Origin: Reyranella sp. | GTDB taxonomy: Bacteria > Pseudomonadota > Alphaproteobacteria > Reyranellales > Reyranellaceae | Length of the DNA: 64,000 nucleotides | Assembly: GCA_019750135.1 (NCBI GenBank) | Contig: JAIEOV010000022.1 | Span: 248,001-312,000 of the forward strand | Direction: 5' to 3' | In this document: one piece after another, positions 8,572 to 16,802 of the stretch | Position numbering within the stretch: the first letter of the stretch is position 1 | Layout: the number at the start of each line of letters is the position of its first letter | Notes under the pieces: model-generated | What the model was told of the DNA's origin: nothing | What the model saw: only the letters and a program-made list of their open reading frames with translations | The model's database searches: none | Translations under genes and position numbers: made by a program

Positions 8572-9845
8572 GCGCGCTCCGCCGCCATGGGCTGTGGCTT
8601 CTGGCTTTCGCCGTTCTGCTGGCGCTGCCCTTCCTGTTCTATGACTGGACCAAGGGTCGCCATTCCGGCTTCGCGCTCACCTTGCTGAGTGAGATCGGCG
8701 TGATGGCGATCTTTGCGCTGTCCTTCAACATGCTGATGGGTCAGGCCGGGCTGCTGTCGTTCGGCCACGCCATCCTGTTCGGCCTGGGTGCCTACTGCGC
8801 CGCCCATGTGGTGAATTTGATCAAGTCGGGGACGATCTGGCTGCCGACCGAGTTCGTGCCGTTGGCCGGCGGCCTGGGCGGGCTGGTCTTCGGCTTCATC
8901 TTCGGCTGGCTGGCGACCAGGCAGCGGGCCACGGCGTTCGCCATGATCACCATGGGGCTGGGCGAGCTCGTGACGGCCGCCGCCCTGATGTTCATGGCCT
9001 TCTTCGGCGGCGAAGGCGGCATCAGCATCGACCGCGTCACGAATACCAGCCTGTTCGGCGTGAGCTACAGCACGTCGTGGCAGGTCTACTGCCTCGTGCT
9101 CGCCTGGGCCTTTGTCGCGACCCTGCTCATGAGGTTGCAGACCCAGACGCCGCTCGGTCGCATCGCCAACGCCGCGCGCGATAATTTCGAACGGGCCCAG
9201 TTCGTCGGCTACGACCCGCGCGTGGTGCGGCTGTTGCAGTTCACGCTGTCGGGATTCTTCGCGGGCATCGGCGGCGGCCTGTACGTCCTGATCTACGAGA
9301 TCGTCACCTTCGACACGGTGTCGGCGGCCAAGTCGGCCAATGCGCTGCTGGCGGTCTACATCGGCGGCGCCGGTGGCTTCTTCGGGCCGATCCTCGGTAC
9401 GATCGTCGTCGTGCTCCTGCAAAGCGGCGTCAGCCTGCTCAGCAACGCCTGGCTGCTATACGTGGGCATGCTGTTCATCGTCATGGTGATGTATGCGCCG
9501 GGCGGCCTGATCGGGCTGGTCTTCATGCATGTCCCGATCTGGCGCATCGGCCGGCTGCGCGAACTGGCCTGGCCCTACGTTCGTGTCCTTCTGCCTTCGC
9601 TGCTCGCCTTGCTGGGCTTCGTGCTGCTGGTCGAGCTCACCTCGTTCACCACCATCGGTGCCGCCCAGGGCAAGAAGTTCGCAATCGGCCGTCAGGTCAT
9701 CGACACCACTGCGCCGCTACCCTGGGTGATCGCGCTGGCCGCATTGGCGGTCGGCGGCTTGTGGCTGCGCCGCGAGGGCCGCAGCTTCCGCCGGCGATGG
9801 GACGCATTGATCGAGGATGCCAAGCAGAAGGGGGCCACGTCGTGA
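8568..9845 (+). CDS. Liv-type ABC transporter 1, permease (LivM-like) with C-terminal extension
   Basis: A 425-residue permease of the LivM branch. The core (about 1-325) carries FALSFNMLMGQAGLLSFGHA and the ATPase-contact region GGAGGFFGPILGT. It is roughly 90 residues longer than ordinary LivM proteins: residues about 335-425 add two more predicted membrane segments and a basic, Arg-rich cytoplasmic tail. The ATG overlaps the upstream permease by 4 bp, and the ATPase gene begins in its stop codon (GTGA). Confidence 0.9.
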   Translation: MSALRRHGLWLLAFAVLLALPFLFYDWTKGRHSGFALTLLSEIGVMAIFALSFNMLMGQAGLLSFGHAILFGLGAYCAAHVVNLIKSGTIWLPTEFVPLAGGLGGLVFGFIFGWLATRQRATAFAMITMGLGELVTAAALMFMAFFGGEGGISIDRVTNTSLFGVSYSTSWQVYCLVLAWAFVATLLMRLQTQTPLGRIANAARDNFERAQFVGYDPRVVRLLQFTLSGFFAGIGGGLYVLIYEIVTFDTVSAAKSANALLAVYIGGAGGFFGPILGTIVVVLLQSGVSLLSNAWLLYVGMLFIVMVMYAPGGLIGLVFMHVPIWRIGRLRELAWPYVRVLLPSLLALLGFVLLVELTSFTTIGAAQGKKFAIGRQVIDTTAPLPWVIALAALAVGGLWLRREGRSFRRRWDALIEDAKQKGATS

Positions 9846-10594
9846 GCGTTGCCGCCATCGAGCTGCGGGCGGTAAGGAAGAATTTCGGCCGCACGGAGAT
9901 CATTCGCGGTGTCGACCTCACGATCGCACGCGGCGAGCGCCATGCCATCATTGGTCCTAACGGCGCCGGCAAGACCACGCTGTTCAATCTGATCTCGGGT
10001 CGCTTCTCCCTTACCTCGGGAACGATCGCAATCGGCGGCAAGTCGATCGCCGGACTGGCGCCGCAGGAGATCAATCGGCTGGGGCTGTCGCGCAGCTTCC
10101 AGATCACTTCGATCTTTCCGCGCATGACGGTGTTCGAGAACATTCGCTGTGGCCTGCTCTGGTCGCGCGGCTATCGCTATTCGTTCTGGCACCTCCTTGG
10201 CCGTCAGACCGCGCTGAACCGCACGGCCGAAGAGTTGCTCGAGCTCCTGAAACTCTCCAATCGGCGGGACCTGCCGGCAGGCCTGCTTTCCTACGCGGAA
10301 CAGCGCGCCCTCGAAATCGGCATTACGATCGCCGGTGGTGCCGAGATCATCCTGCTCGACGAGCCGACCGCCGGGATGAGCCACAGCGAGACCGACAGCG
10401 CGGTCGAACTGATCCGGACGGTGTCGGCCGGCAAGACCCTGCTCATGGTCGAGCACGACATGAGCGTCGTGTTCGGCCTGGCTGACCGCATCACGGTCCT
10501 GGTCTACGGCGAGGCCATCGCCTCCGACACGCCCGGGGCCATTCGCGGCAATGCCGCCGTGCAGGAAGCCTATCTCGGGGCAATGGAGGCGTGA
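9842..10594 (+). CDS. Liv-type ABC transporter 1, ATP-binding protein (LivG-like)
   Basis: A 250-residue ABC ATPase. Walker A GPNGAGKT is at 38-45, the Q-loop region FQITSIFPRMTVFEN is near 86-100, the signature LSYAEQRALEIG (149-160) is the LivG type, Walker B ILLDEPTAGMS is near 170-180, and the H-loop is in MVEHDMSVV. The start is GTG 9842 in the GTGA overlap with the permease stop; an upstream in-frame ATG at 9761 would make a long non-family N-terminus. It pairs with the LivF-like ATPase that follows. Confidence 0.9.
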   Translation: MSVAAIELRAVRKNFGRTEIIRGVDLTIARGERHAIIGPNGAGKTTLFNLISGRFSLTSGTIAIGGKSIAGLAPQEINRLGLSRSFQITSIFPRMTVFENIRCGLLWSRGYRYSFWHLLGRQTALNRTAEELLELLKLSNRRDLPAGLLSYAEQRALEIGITIAGGAEIILLDEPTAGMSHSETDSAVELIRTVSAGKTLLMVEHDMSVVFGLADRITVLVYGEAIASDTPGAIRGNAAVQEAYLGAMEA

Positions 10595-11289
10595 TGCTGG
10601 AGGTCGTCGACCTGCACGCCTTCTACGGCAAGAGCCACATCCTTCAGGGCGTCGATCTGGCGGTCGAGCAGGGCGAGATCGTAAGCCTGCTGGGCCGCAA
10701 CGGTGTCGGCCGTTCGACTGCCTGCAAGGCGATCATGGGGCTGGTGCCGCCGGTTGGCCGGATTGCCTTCAAGGGCCGCGCCATCGCCGGCCTGCGACCG
10801 GACGAGATCGCGCATGCCGGGGTCGGCTATGTGCCCGAGGATAGACAGGTTTTTCCTGGCCTGACAGTGAAGCAGAACTTGGAACTCGGATTGAAGCGCG
10901 CCGGCGTGTTCGGTCGCTGGAAGTTCGAGGACGTCTTTTCGCTGTTCCCCAACCTCGGCGCGCGCAGCGAGACCCCGGCTGGCGTTCTGTCAGGCGGTGA
11001 GCAGCAGATGCTCACCATTTGCCGCACGCTGATGGGCGACCCCGACCTGGTCATCATCGACGAGCCGACGGAGGGTCTCGCGCCGAAGCTGGTCGAGCAG
11101 GTTGGCCACCTGCTCAATGAGATAGCGCGACGCGGCACGGCCATCCTTCTGGTTGAGCAGAAGCTCACCATAGCGCTGAAGATCTCACAGCGTCTCTATG
11201 TCATGGGGCATGGGCGTATCGTGTTCGAAGGCACGCCCGCCGCCCTTGCCGGGGATCCGGCCGTCCGGAAGGAGTGGCTCGAGGTCTAG
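10594..11289 (+). CDS. Liv-type ABC transporter 1, ATP-binding protein (LivF-like), Walker A Lys replaced by Arg
   Basis: A 231-residue ABC ATPase of the LivF type, starting at ATG 10594 (TGATG junction with the LivG-like gene; GTG 10591 is an alternative). Signature LSGGEQQML and Walker B VIIDEPTEGL are intact. Walker A reads GRNGVGRST (34-42), so the normally invariant Lys is Arg40; the codon is CGT and the surrounding reading frame is clean. This may weaken nucleotide binding at one site of the LivG-LivF pair, or be tolerated in this subgroup. It is the last gene of the operon; the 50 bp after it separate it from a convergent gene. Confidence 0.88.
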   Translation: MLEVVDLHAFYGKSHILQGVDLAVEQGEIVSLLGRNGVGRSTACKAIMGLVPPVGRIAFKGRAIAGLRPDEIAHAGVGYVPEDRQVFPGLTVKQNLELGLKRAGVFGRWKFEDVFSLFPNLGARSETPAGVLSGGEQQMLTICRTLMGDPDLVIIDEPTEGLAPKLVEQVGHLLNEIARRGTAILLVEQKLTIALKISQRLYVMGHGRIVFEGTPAALAGDPAVRKEWLEV

Positions 11290-11339
11290 GAACGGCCGGG
11301 AGCAGCATTGCGCGAAGACGGCCGCTTGCCGAAGGCTCC

Positions 11340-12002
11340 CTAGAAAATCGTGAACTCTCGCGCCGCAAGCACGAGCGGCTGCGCGTCCTGCGTCTGCAAA
11401 GACAACTGCGCGAGGAAGTCATGATCGCAGCATGCCGCTCGGCGTGCGTTCGAGGAAGCGAAATAGATCTCCCACAGGCAATTGAAGGAAATGGCGGACG
11501 TCCCGAAACCCAGGGCGCTGGCGGTACTTGTGTCGAGCTGATTGCAGATCACTTGCCTAAGTCCGTACTTCTCCACGGCGTCGCGAGGCAGATCGCAATT
11601 CGCACCAGCGGGGCCGCGCGATGAGGCAATGATTGCCTTTTCGCCTTTCATCCCTCGCCCGAACAGTATGTTTTCCTCGCCGAGGACCGACACCGTCGCC
11701 GACAGGTCGAACAGATATTCTTCGTCCGGCCTGACATTGGCGTAGTCGGGATGCTGGAAGAAACCTTGTCGGTAATCTTCGCGCGGAAGCTGGAATGTCA
11801 TGGTCAATCCGTCGAATGGCGGATCTCCGGCTCCGGTCAGGTCTTCGTCGATGTGGTTCTGCAAGTAGCGAAAGGCATACTGCCGAAAACCGGCAAGGCT
11901 GGCGGCAAGCGGACCGTGATGCTCGAGATAATGGCGCGAGAAGGCAGACCTGCTCATGCCGCGATGGCGCTTCAAGAACGAATGACGCTTGATGACAGGC
12001 AT
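11340..12002 (-). CDS. EthD/Dabb-like ferredoxin-fold protein
   Basis: A 220-residue cytoplasmic protein. The first half has the EthD-like pattern KRHRGMSRSAFSRHYLEHHG followed by a Tyr/Phe-rich strand region, and the second half looks like a degenerate repeat, giving two alpha+beta barrel-type domains. It has the strong ribosome site GGGGAGGG and is the last gene of the minus-strand Liv 2 operon, 13 bp after the LivM-like gene. EthD proteins accompany many degradation clusters and some act on or bind aromatic or small hydrophobic compounds; no function is assigned here. Confidence 0.65.
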   Translation of the reverse strand: MPVIKRHSFLKRHRGMSRSAFSRHYLEHHGPLAASLAGFRQYAFRYLQNHIDEDLTGAGDPPFDGLTMTFQLPREDYRQGFFQHPDYANVRPDEEYLFDLSATVSVLGEENILFGRGMKGEKAIIASSRGPAGANCDLPRDAVEKYGLRQVICNQLDTSTASALGFGTSAISFNCLWEIYFASSNARRAACCDHDFLAQLSLQTQDAQPLVLAAREFTIF

Positions 12003-12015
12003 GGCGCCCTCCCCG

Positions 12016-12951
12016 TCACAGGCTTGTGCGCAAGCCGCGATTGATCTCGCCGACGATGCCGCGCCGGAACAGCAGCACGCAAGCGATGAACACGATGCCC
12101 TGGGCGATCATGACCCAGGAACCGATGGTGGCGAGCTTGCTTTCCATGCTCACGACCAGAACCGCACCGACGACGGGACCGAAGATGGTTCCCTTGCCGC
12201 CCAGGAGGGCCATGAGGAGCACGAGCGAGGACGTCTCGATACTGACGTCGGCAAGCGTGGCGATGCCGAAGACGTGTGCCTTGGTGGCGCCGGCGATCGC
12301 GGCCAGGAATGCGGATAGCCCGAAGGCGATGAGCTTGTAGTTGCTCGCGCGGTAACCGAGCGACGAAGCGCGCGCCTCGTTTTCGCGAATTCCCTTGAGG
12401 ACGTTGCCGAACGGCGAATGAATGATGCGATAGATGAACGCGAAGCCGCCCAGGAAGATGGCCGCCACGAACCAGTACATGGTCATGTCGGGATCGAGCG
12501 GAACGAAGCCGAAGGCGTCACCACGAGGGACCTTCTGAATCCCGTCCTCGCCGTTCGTGAATGGTGCTTGCAGGTAGAAGAAATAGGTCATTTGCGCGAG
12601 CGCGAGCGTGATCATCGCAAAATCGAGACCCTGGCGCCGGATTGCGAGGAAGCCGAAGGCCAGGCCGAGCAGGCCCCCGGTCGCGCCGCCAAGCAGGATC
12701 GCAAGCTCGGGAGTGAGCATGAGGGCCTTTGCCGTCCAGGCGCCGACATAGGCGCCTGTGCCGAAGAAGGCCGCATGTCCGAACGGCAAGAGGCCCGCAT
12801 AGCCCAGCACGAGATTGAAGGCGCAGGCGAACAGCGCGTAGCACATCACCTTCATCAGGAAGACGGGGTAGAGCACCAAAGGCAGTAAGGCGATGCAGGC
12901 GACCATCAATGCCAACGCAACCATCTGCGAGCGCGAAATGCCGAGATGCAT
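12016..12951 (-). CDS. Liv-type ABC transporter 2, permease (LivM-like)
   Basis: A 311-residue inner-membrane permease with the LivM hallmark FNLVLGYAGLLPFGHAAFFG near the N-terminus, LAIRRQGLDFAMITLALAQM in the middle and LLGGKGTIFGPVVGA as the ATPase-contact loop. The length is normal for the family, unlike the extended homologue of transporter 1. It begins one base after the LivH-like gene ends, in the order receptor, LivF, LivG, LivH, LivM, EthD. Confidence 0.9.
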   Translation of the reverse strand: MHLGISRSQMVALALMVACIALLPLVLYPVFLMKVMCYALFACAFNLVLGYAGLLPFGHAAFFGTGAYVGAWTAKALMLTPELAILLGGATGGLLGLAFGFLAIRRQGLDFAMITLALAQMTYFFYLQAPFTNGEDGIQKVPRGDAFGFVPLDPDMTMYWFVAAIFLGGFAFIYRIIHSPFGNVLKGIRENEARASSLGYRASNYKLIAFGLSAFLAAIAGATKAHVFGIATLADVSIETSSLVLLMALLGGKGTIFGPVVGAVLVVSMESKLATIGSWVMIAQGIVFIACVLLFRRGIVGEINRGLRTSL

Positions 12952-12952
12952 C

Positions 12953-13840
12953 TCAGCTTCTCCTGCCGAAGAGGCCAGAGGGGCGGAACAGCAAGACGGC
13001 CACCATGCAAAGGAAGATCACCGTCGAGGACGCCTGCGGGTAGAAGACCTTGGTCAGGGCCTCGATCACGCCGAACCCGAAGCCGGACAGGACCGAGCCC
13101 ATGATGGAACCCATGCCTCCGATGACGACGATGGCGAAAACGACGATAATCAGGTTCGCCCCCATCTGGGGGTTCACCGAATAGATCGGCGCGGCAAGGA
13201 CGCCGGCGCAGGCGGCCAGCGCTACGCCGGCACCATAGGTGAGCGTTACGAGAACAGGAACGTTGATGCCGAAGGCCTGCACCATGGGCGCATTCTCTGT
13301 CGCGGCACGCAGCCTGGCCCCGAGCCTCGTTTTCTCGATCAGTGCCCAGGTCAGCAGACAGACGACAAGAGAGATTCCGACGACCGCCGCCCGGTAGTAG
13401 GGCAGCACCATGAAGCCGAGGTTGGTGGCGCCCCGCAGCGCGTCGGGGATCTGGTAGGCAAGACCGCCGCTGCCGTACTTGTTGCGAAACGTACCCTCGA
13501 TCACGAGGGCAAGGCCAAGCGTGAGGACCAGCCCGTACATGTGGTCCAGGCCGTAGAGGTGACGCAGCAGGACCCGCTCGATGAGGATGCCGAAGGCGCC
13601 CACGATCAGCGGCGCAAGAGCCAGCGACCACCAGAATCCGAGGCCGAGCGTGTCGAGCAGGATCCATGCGGTAAAGGCACCGGTCATGAACAGGGCGCCG
13701 TGCACGAGATTCACGATCCCCAGCAACCCGAAGATCACCGAGAGCCCGAGCGACAGCATCGCATAGAAGGCGCCGTTGATCAGACCCAGTAGCAGCTGCC
13801 CGTAGAAGAGAGGGAGGGGAATCCCGAATAGGGTCTCCAT
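12953..13840 (-). CDS. Liv-type ABC transporter 2, permease (LivH-like)
   Basis: A 295-residue permease starting at ATG 13840 (METLFGIPLPLFYGQLLLGL), which overlaps the LivG-like stop by one base (TAATG). Family motifs are FGLLGIVNLVHGALFMTGAF and IGGMGSIMGSVLSGFGFG. An upstream in-frame extension lies inside the ATPase gene and is not family-like, so it is left out. Predicted to have about eight membrane segments; partner of the LivM-like protein. Confidence 0.9.
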   Translation of the reverse strand: METLFGIPLPLFYGQLLLGLINGAFYAMLSLGLSVIFGLLGIVNLVHGALFMTGAFTAWILLDTLGLGFWWSLALAPLIVGAFGILIERVLLRHLYGLDHMYGLVLTLGLALVIEGTFRNKYGSGGLAYQIPDALRGATNLGFMVLPYYRAAVVGISLVVCLLTWALIEKTRLGARLRAATENAPMVQAFGINVPVLVTLTYGAGVALAACAGVLAAPIYSVNPQMGANLIIVVFAIVVIGGMGSIMGSVLSGFGFGVIEALTKVFYPQASSTVIFLCMVAVLLFRPSGLFGRRS

Positions 13841-14628
13841 TATCGCCCGCCTGCCTGGCCGTAACCCGCATCGGAGCCCAGATAGGCTTCGATGACCAAC
13901 GGATGGTTGGCGACGGTCGCATAGTCGCCCTCGGCCAGGACGCGGCCGCGGGCCATGACGGTGACCGCGTCGCACAGGCCCTCGACGACCGAGAGATTGT
14001 GCTCGACGATGAGCAGGGTACGACCCCGTTGCACTCTGCGAATCAACGACACGACCTCAGCGACGTCGTCATGCGTCATGCCCGCCGTTGGCTCGTCCAA
14101 AAGGATCATGTGCGGCTCGACCGCGAGCGTGGTCGCAATCTCCAGAGCCCGCTTGCTGCCGTACGGGAGGTGGGCCGCCAGCACGTCCGCAGCCTGGGCG
14201 AGGCCGACCTCTTCCAGCAACTGGCGCGCCTGCTCGGCGAAGGCGTTCAACACGCGCTCCGAGCGCCAGAAGTCGTAACTCCGCCCACGCCGGCGTTGCA
14301 CGGCGAGGCGGACGTTCTCGAACACCGTCAGACCCGGGAAGATCGCGGAGATCTGGAAGCTGCGGACAAGTCCCCTTCCGGCGATCTCTGCCGTTCCGAG
14401 ACGAGTGATATCCTCGCCGTCGAACAGGATGCGGCCGCGGGTCGGCGTGTGCACCTTGGTCAAAAGGTTGAAGCAGGTGGTCTTCCCCGCGCCGTTCGGA
14501 CCGATCAGCCCGTGGATGCTGCCTCGGCGCACCTTCAGGTCCACCTGGTCGACCGCGACGAAACCGCCGAAGGCCTTGGTCAGCCCAGCAGCTTCAAGCG
14601 CAATGTCGGGATGACTGACGGCGGTCAT
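13840..14628 (-). CDS. Liv-type ABC transporter 2, ATP-binding protein (LivG-like)
   Basis: A 262-residue ABC ATPase with Walker A GPNGAGKT (43-50), Q-loop FQISAIFPGLTVFENVRLAV, LivG-type signature LPYGSKRALEIATTLA (departing from canonical LSGGQ), Walker B MILLDEPTAGMT and H-loop IVEHNLSVV. All catalytic residues are present. The ATG overlaps the upstream LivF-like gene by 4 bp. Confidence 0.9.
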   Translation of the reverse strand: MTAVSHPDIALEAAGLTKAFGGFVAVDQVDLKVRRGSIHGLIGPNGAGKTTCFNLLTKVHTPTRGRILFDGEDITRLGTAEIAGRGLVRSFQISAIFPGLTVFENVRLAVQRRRGRSYDFWRSERVLNAFAEQARQLLEEVGLAQAADVLAAHLPYGSKRALEIATTLAVEPHMILLDEPTAGMTHDDVAEVVSLIRRVQRGRTLLIVEHNLSVVEGLCDAVTVMARGRVLAEGDYATVANHPLVIEAYLGSDAGYGQAGGR

Positions 14629-15311
14629 AGTCGCACCGAAGCCTTGAGTCGCTCGAGCGTCGACTCGCCGCCGATGATCATGTCCGTCACCTTGCCTTGG
14701 TCGACGATGAAGTGCCGGTCGGCGACCGCGGCGGCAAAGCGCACGTTCTGCTCGACAAGAATGATGGTGAAGCCCCGCTGCCGGATGCTTTGGATCATGC
14801 GGCCGATCTGGTGAACGATGACGGGCGCCAGGCCTTCCGTCGGCTCGTCGAGCAACAGAAGGCGCGCCCCCGTCCGCAGGATCCGGGCGATGGCGAGCAT
14901 CTGTTGCTCACCGCCGGATAGTTTCGACCCCTGGCTGCCGCCGCGCTCCCTGAGGTTCGGGAACAGTTCGTATATTGCTTCGAGCGACAGGCCCCCGTCG
15001 CTGATCCGTGGCGGCAGCAACAGGTTCTCGCTCACCGTGAGGGATGCAAAGATCGCCCTCTCCTCGGGGCAGAATGCAATCCCGGCGCGCGCCACGTGAT
15101 CGGTGCGGGCGCGGATCAGCTCCTTCCCGCGGAACTTCACGCTGCCCGTACGGCGAGGCGTCAGTCCCATGATCGACTTCATGGTCGTCGTCTTGCCCGC
15201 ACCGTTTCGTCCGAGGAGGGAGACGACTTCTCCCTCCCGAATGTCAAAGGTGACGCCGTGCAGGATGTGCGAATCGCCGTACCAGGCTTGCAGGTCGCGG
15301 ACTTCGAGCAT
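14625..15311 (-). CDS. Liv-type ABC transporter 2, ATP-binding protein (LivF-like)
   Basis: A 228-residue ABC ATPase with a standard Walker A GRNGAGKTT (Lys40), signature KLSGGEQQML, Walker B LLLLDEPTEGLAP and H-loop LVEQNVRFA. Unlike its counterpart in transporter 1 the P-loop Lys is intact. It lies 41 bp after the receptor gene; that gap contains only weak short inverted repeats. Confidence 0.9.
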   Translation of the reverse strand: MLEVRDLQAWYGDSHILHGVTFDIREGEVVSLLGRNGAGKTTTMKSIMGLTPRRTGSVKFRGKELIRARTDHVARAGIAFCPEERAIFASLTVSENLLLPPRISDGGLSLEAIYELFPNLRERGGSQGSKLSGGEQQMLAIARILRTGARLLLLDEPTEGLAPVIVHQIGRMIQSIRQRGFTIILVEQNVRFAAAVADRHFIVDQGKVTDMIIGGESTLERLKASVRL

Positions 15312-15352
15312 GCCGTGAAAGCCTTACGGGCGACGGCTGATGTTCCCGCACG

Positions 15353-16576
15353 CTACTTCTTGATGAGCGGGCATTCGCTGTCGGAAGCCGGCTGGAACGC
15401 CGAGCCATCGGGAATCTTTTGGACGACTCTGAACAGATCCCAGCGGGACTTGGATTCGTCGACCTTTTTCGCCTCCAGCAGGTACATGTCCCGCATGACG
15501 CGACCGTCCTCGCGAATCCGCGCGTTCTTCGTATAGAAATCGTTGATCGGCGTCTCGCGCATCACTTTCATGACCACGTCGGCGTCGTCAGTCCCTGCGG
15601 CCTTGACCGCCTTCAGATAGTGCATCACGGCGCCGTAAGCGTTGGCCTGCGGGCCGGTAGGCGGCGCGTCCTTGCCCATGCGCTGGACAAACCGCTTGGT
15701 GAAAGCGCGCGTTTCGTCGCTCATGTCCCAGTAGAACTGGTCGACGAACTGGGCGCCCTGGACGTTCTTCAGGCCGACGGCGTCGGCGTCGGGGACCTGG
15801 AACACGAAGAGGGCCCGCCGAGCGGTGACGCCGAACTCGACCGACTGCTTCAGGGAGTTGACGAGGTCGTTCGCCGAGTTGGCGAACGCAAGCACATCGG
15901 GCTTGCGCGACGACGCCTGCAGGAGCTGGGCGCTATAATCGGTCGTGCCGAGCGGTGCGTATGTGCTGCCGAGAACGGTACCGCCGGCCTGCTTGACCAT
16001 CGCTTGTGACTGCGACTCGAGCATCTTACCGAAAGTGTAGTCGACGGTGAGATAGAACCACGACTTGCCGCCGTTCTTGACGATCGCCTCGCTGAGGCCG
16101 CGGGTATTGCTGTAGGTATCCCAGCCCCAATTGATCGTGTTCGGCGAGCAGGACTTGCTCGTCAGATCGGAACTCATGGCGCTGGTGTAGATCGCCACTC
16201 GCTTGCGCGGCACCGCGAGGTCCTTGACGGCGAGCGCGAGGGCGCTCTGGCTGAGGTCGAAGATCGCATGCACGCCCTTGGCATCGTACCACTCGCGCGC
16301 GATGGCCGAGCCGACGTCCGGCTTGTTCTGATGATCCGCGACGATCATCTCGATCTTCTTGCCGAGGACGGTGCCGCCAAAGTCCTCGATGGCCATCCTG
16401 GCGGCTTCGGCGGCGCCGGGGCCCGTGAGGGCGGAGGTCGGCCCGTTGAGGTCGACCATGTAGCCGATCCGGAACACTTCCTGCGCGTTCGACGCCGGGG
16501 AGACCAACGCCGACGCAGCCAGGGCGGCAGCGATACGGACCAGGCCCCTGCCGGCAAAGTCACGGATCATCTTCAT
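15353..16576 (-). CDS. Liv-type ABC transporter 2, periplasmic substrate-binding protein
   Basis: A 407-residue type 1 periplasmic binding protein. A signal peptide covers about residues 1-31 (cleavage near SNAQ-EV), and the mature chain starts FRIGYMVDLNGPTSALTGPG. Features include DHQNKPDVGSAIAREWYD and FYLTVDYTFGKMLE, typical of the aromatic- or aliphatic-acid branch of Liv receptors rather than classic leucine receptors. It is the first gene of the minus-strand operon. Its promoter region is shared with the divergent acyl-CoA dehydrogenase/ligase genes, suggesting its ligand is an acid that these enzymes activate and oxidise. Confidence 0.9.
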   Translation of the reverse strand: MKMIRDFAGRGLVRIAAALAASALVSPASNAQEVFRIGYMVDLNGPTSALTGPGAAEAARMAIEDFGGTVLGKKIEMIVADHQNKPDVGSAIAREWYDAKGVHAIFDLSQSALALAVKDLAVPRKRVAIYTSAMSSDLTSKSCSPNTINWGWDTYSNTRGLSEAIVKNGGKSWFYLTVDYTFGKMLESQSQAMVKQAGGTVLGSTYAPLGTTDYSAQLLQASSRKPDVLAFANSANDLVNSLKQSVEFGVTARRALFVFQVPDADAVGLKNVQGAQFVDQFYWDMSDETRAFTKRFVQRMGKDAPPTGPQANAYGAVMHYLKAVKAAGTDDADVVMKVMRETPINDFYTKNARIREDGRVMRDMYLLEAKKVDESKSRWDLFRVVQKIPDGSAFQPASDSECPLIKK

Positions 16577-16620
16577 GTTTCCCTCCCATCAGAACAATCG
16601 ATGCTCGTGTCTTCTTGTTT

Positions 16621-16640
16621 GATTGAACAGTCATTCAATA
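16621..16640. promoter_or_regulatory. TetR-type operator 1 and minus-strand promoter
   Basis: A 20-bp dyad with core arms ATTGAA and TTCAAT separated by 6 bases. Read on the minus strand it is 17/20 identical to the element at 16751-16770, with identical outer 8 bases on both sides. A perfect minus-strand -35 (TTGACA, plus-strand 16656-16661) lies upstream, and the -10 region would fall inside the dyad, so a bound repressor would block the Liv 2 operon. Confidence 0.65.
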
Positions 16641-16750
16641 TTTCGAAGTCAACCATGTCAAGCCGACGCCAGAGCAGTCGCTCGACCGTCGGAAGTGCGT
16701 GCAGCAATGGTTTTCTGCGTATTGCCTTGACAGTCACAGTCAACGCCAAA

Positions 16751-16770
16751 TATTGAATAGCCGTTCAATC
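16751..16770. promoter_or_regulatory. TetR-type operator 2 and plus-strand promoter
   Basis: The second copy of the dyad, in opposite orientation to the element at 16621-16640: ATTGAA and TTCAAT arms with a 6-base spacer. TTGACA at 16727-16732 is a perfect -35, with the -10 region at about 16750-16756 at the edge of this operator, upstream of the acyl-CoA dehydrogenase ATG at 16803. The likely ligand is the TetR protein encoded three genes downstream (19639). Confidence 0.65.
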
Positions 16771-16802
16771 AAATTTCATGCGATGCCAGCAAGGACGGGA
16801 AC

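Noticed and set aside
12906..13922. Out-of-frame reading of the LivH-like gene as an extra protein
   Set aside because: It is Arg-rich and domain-free, whereas the true frame 12953-13840 is a clear permease.
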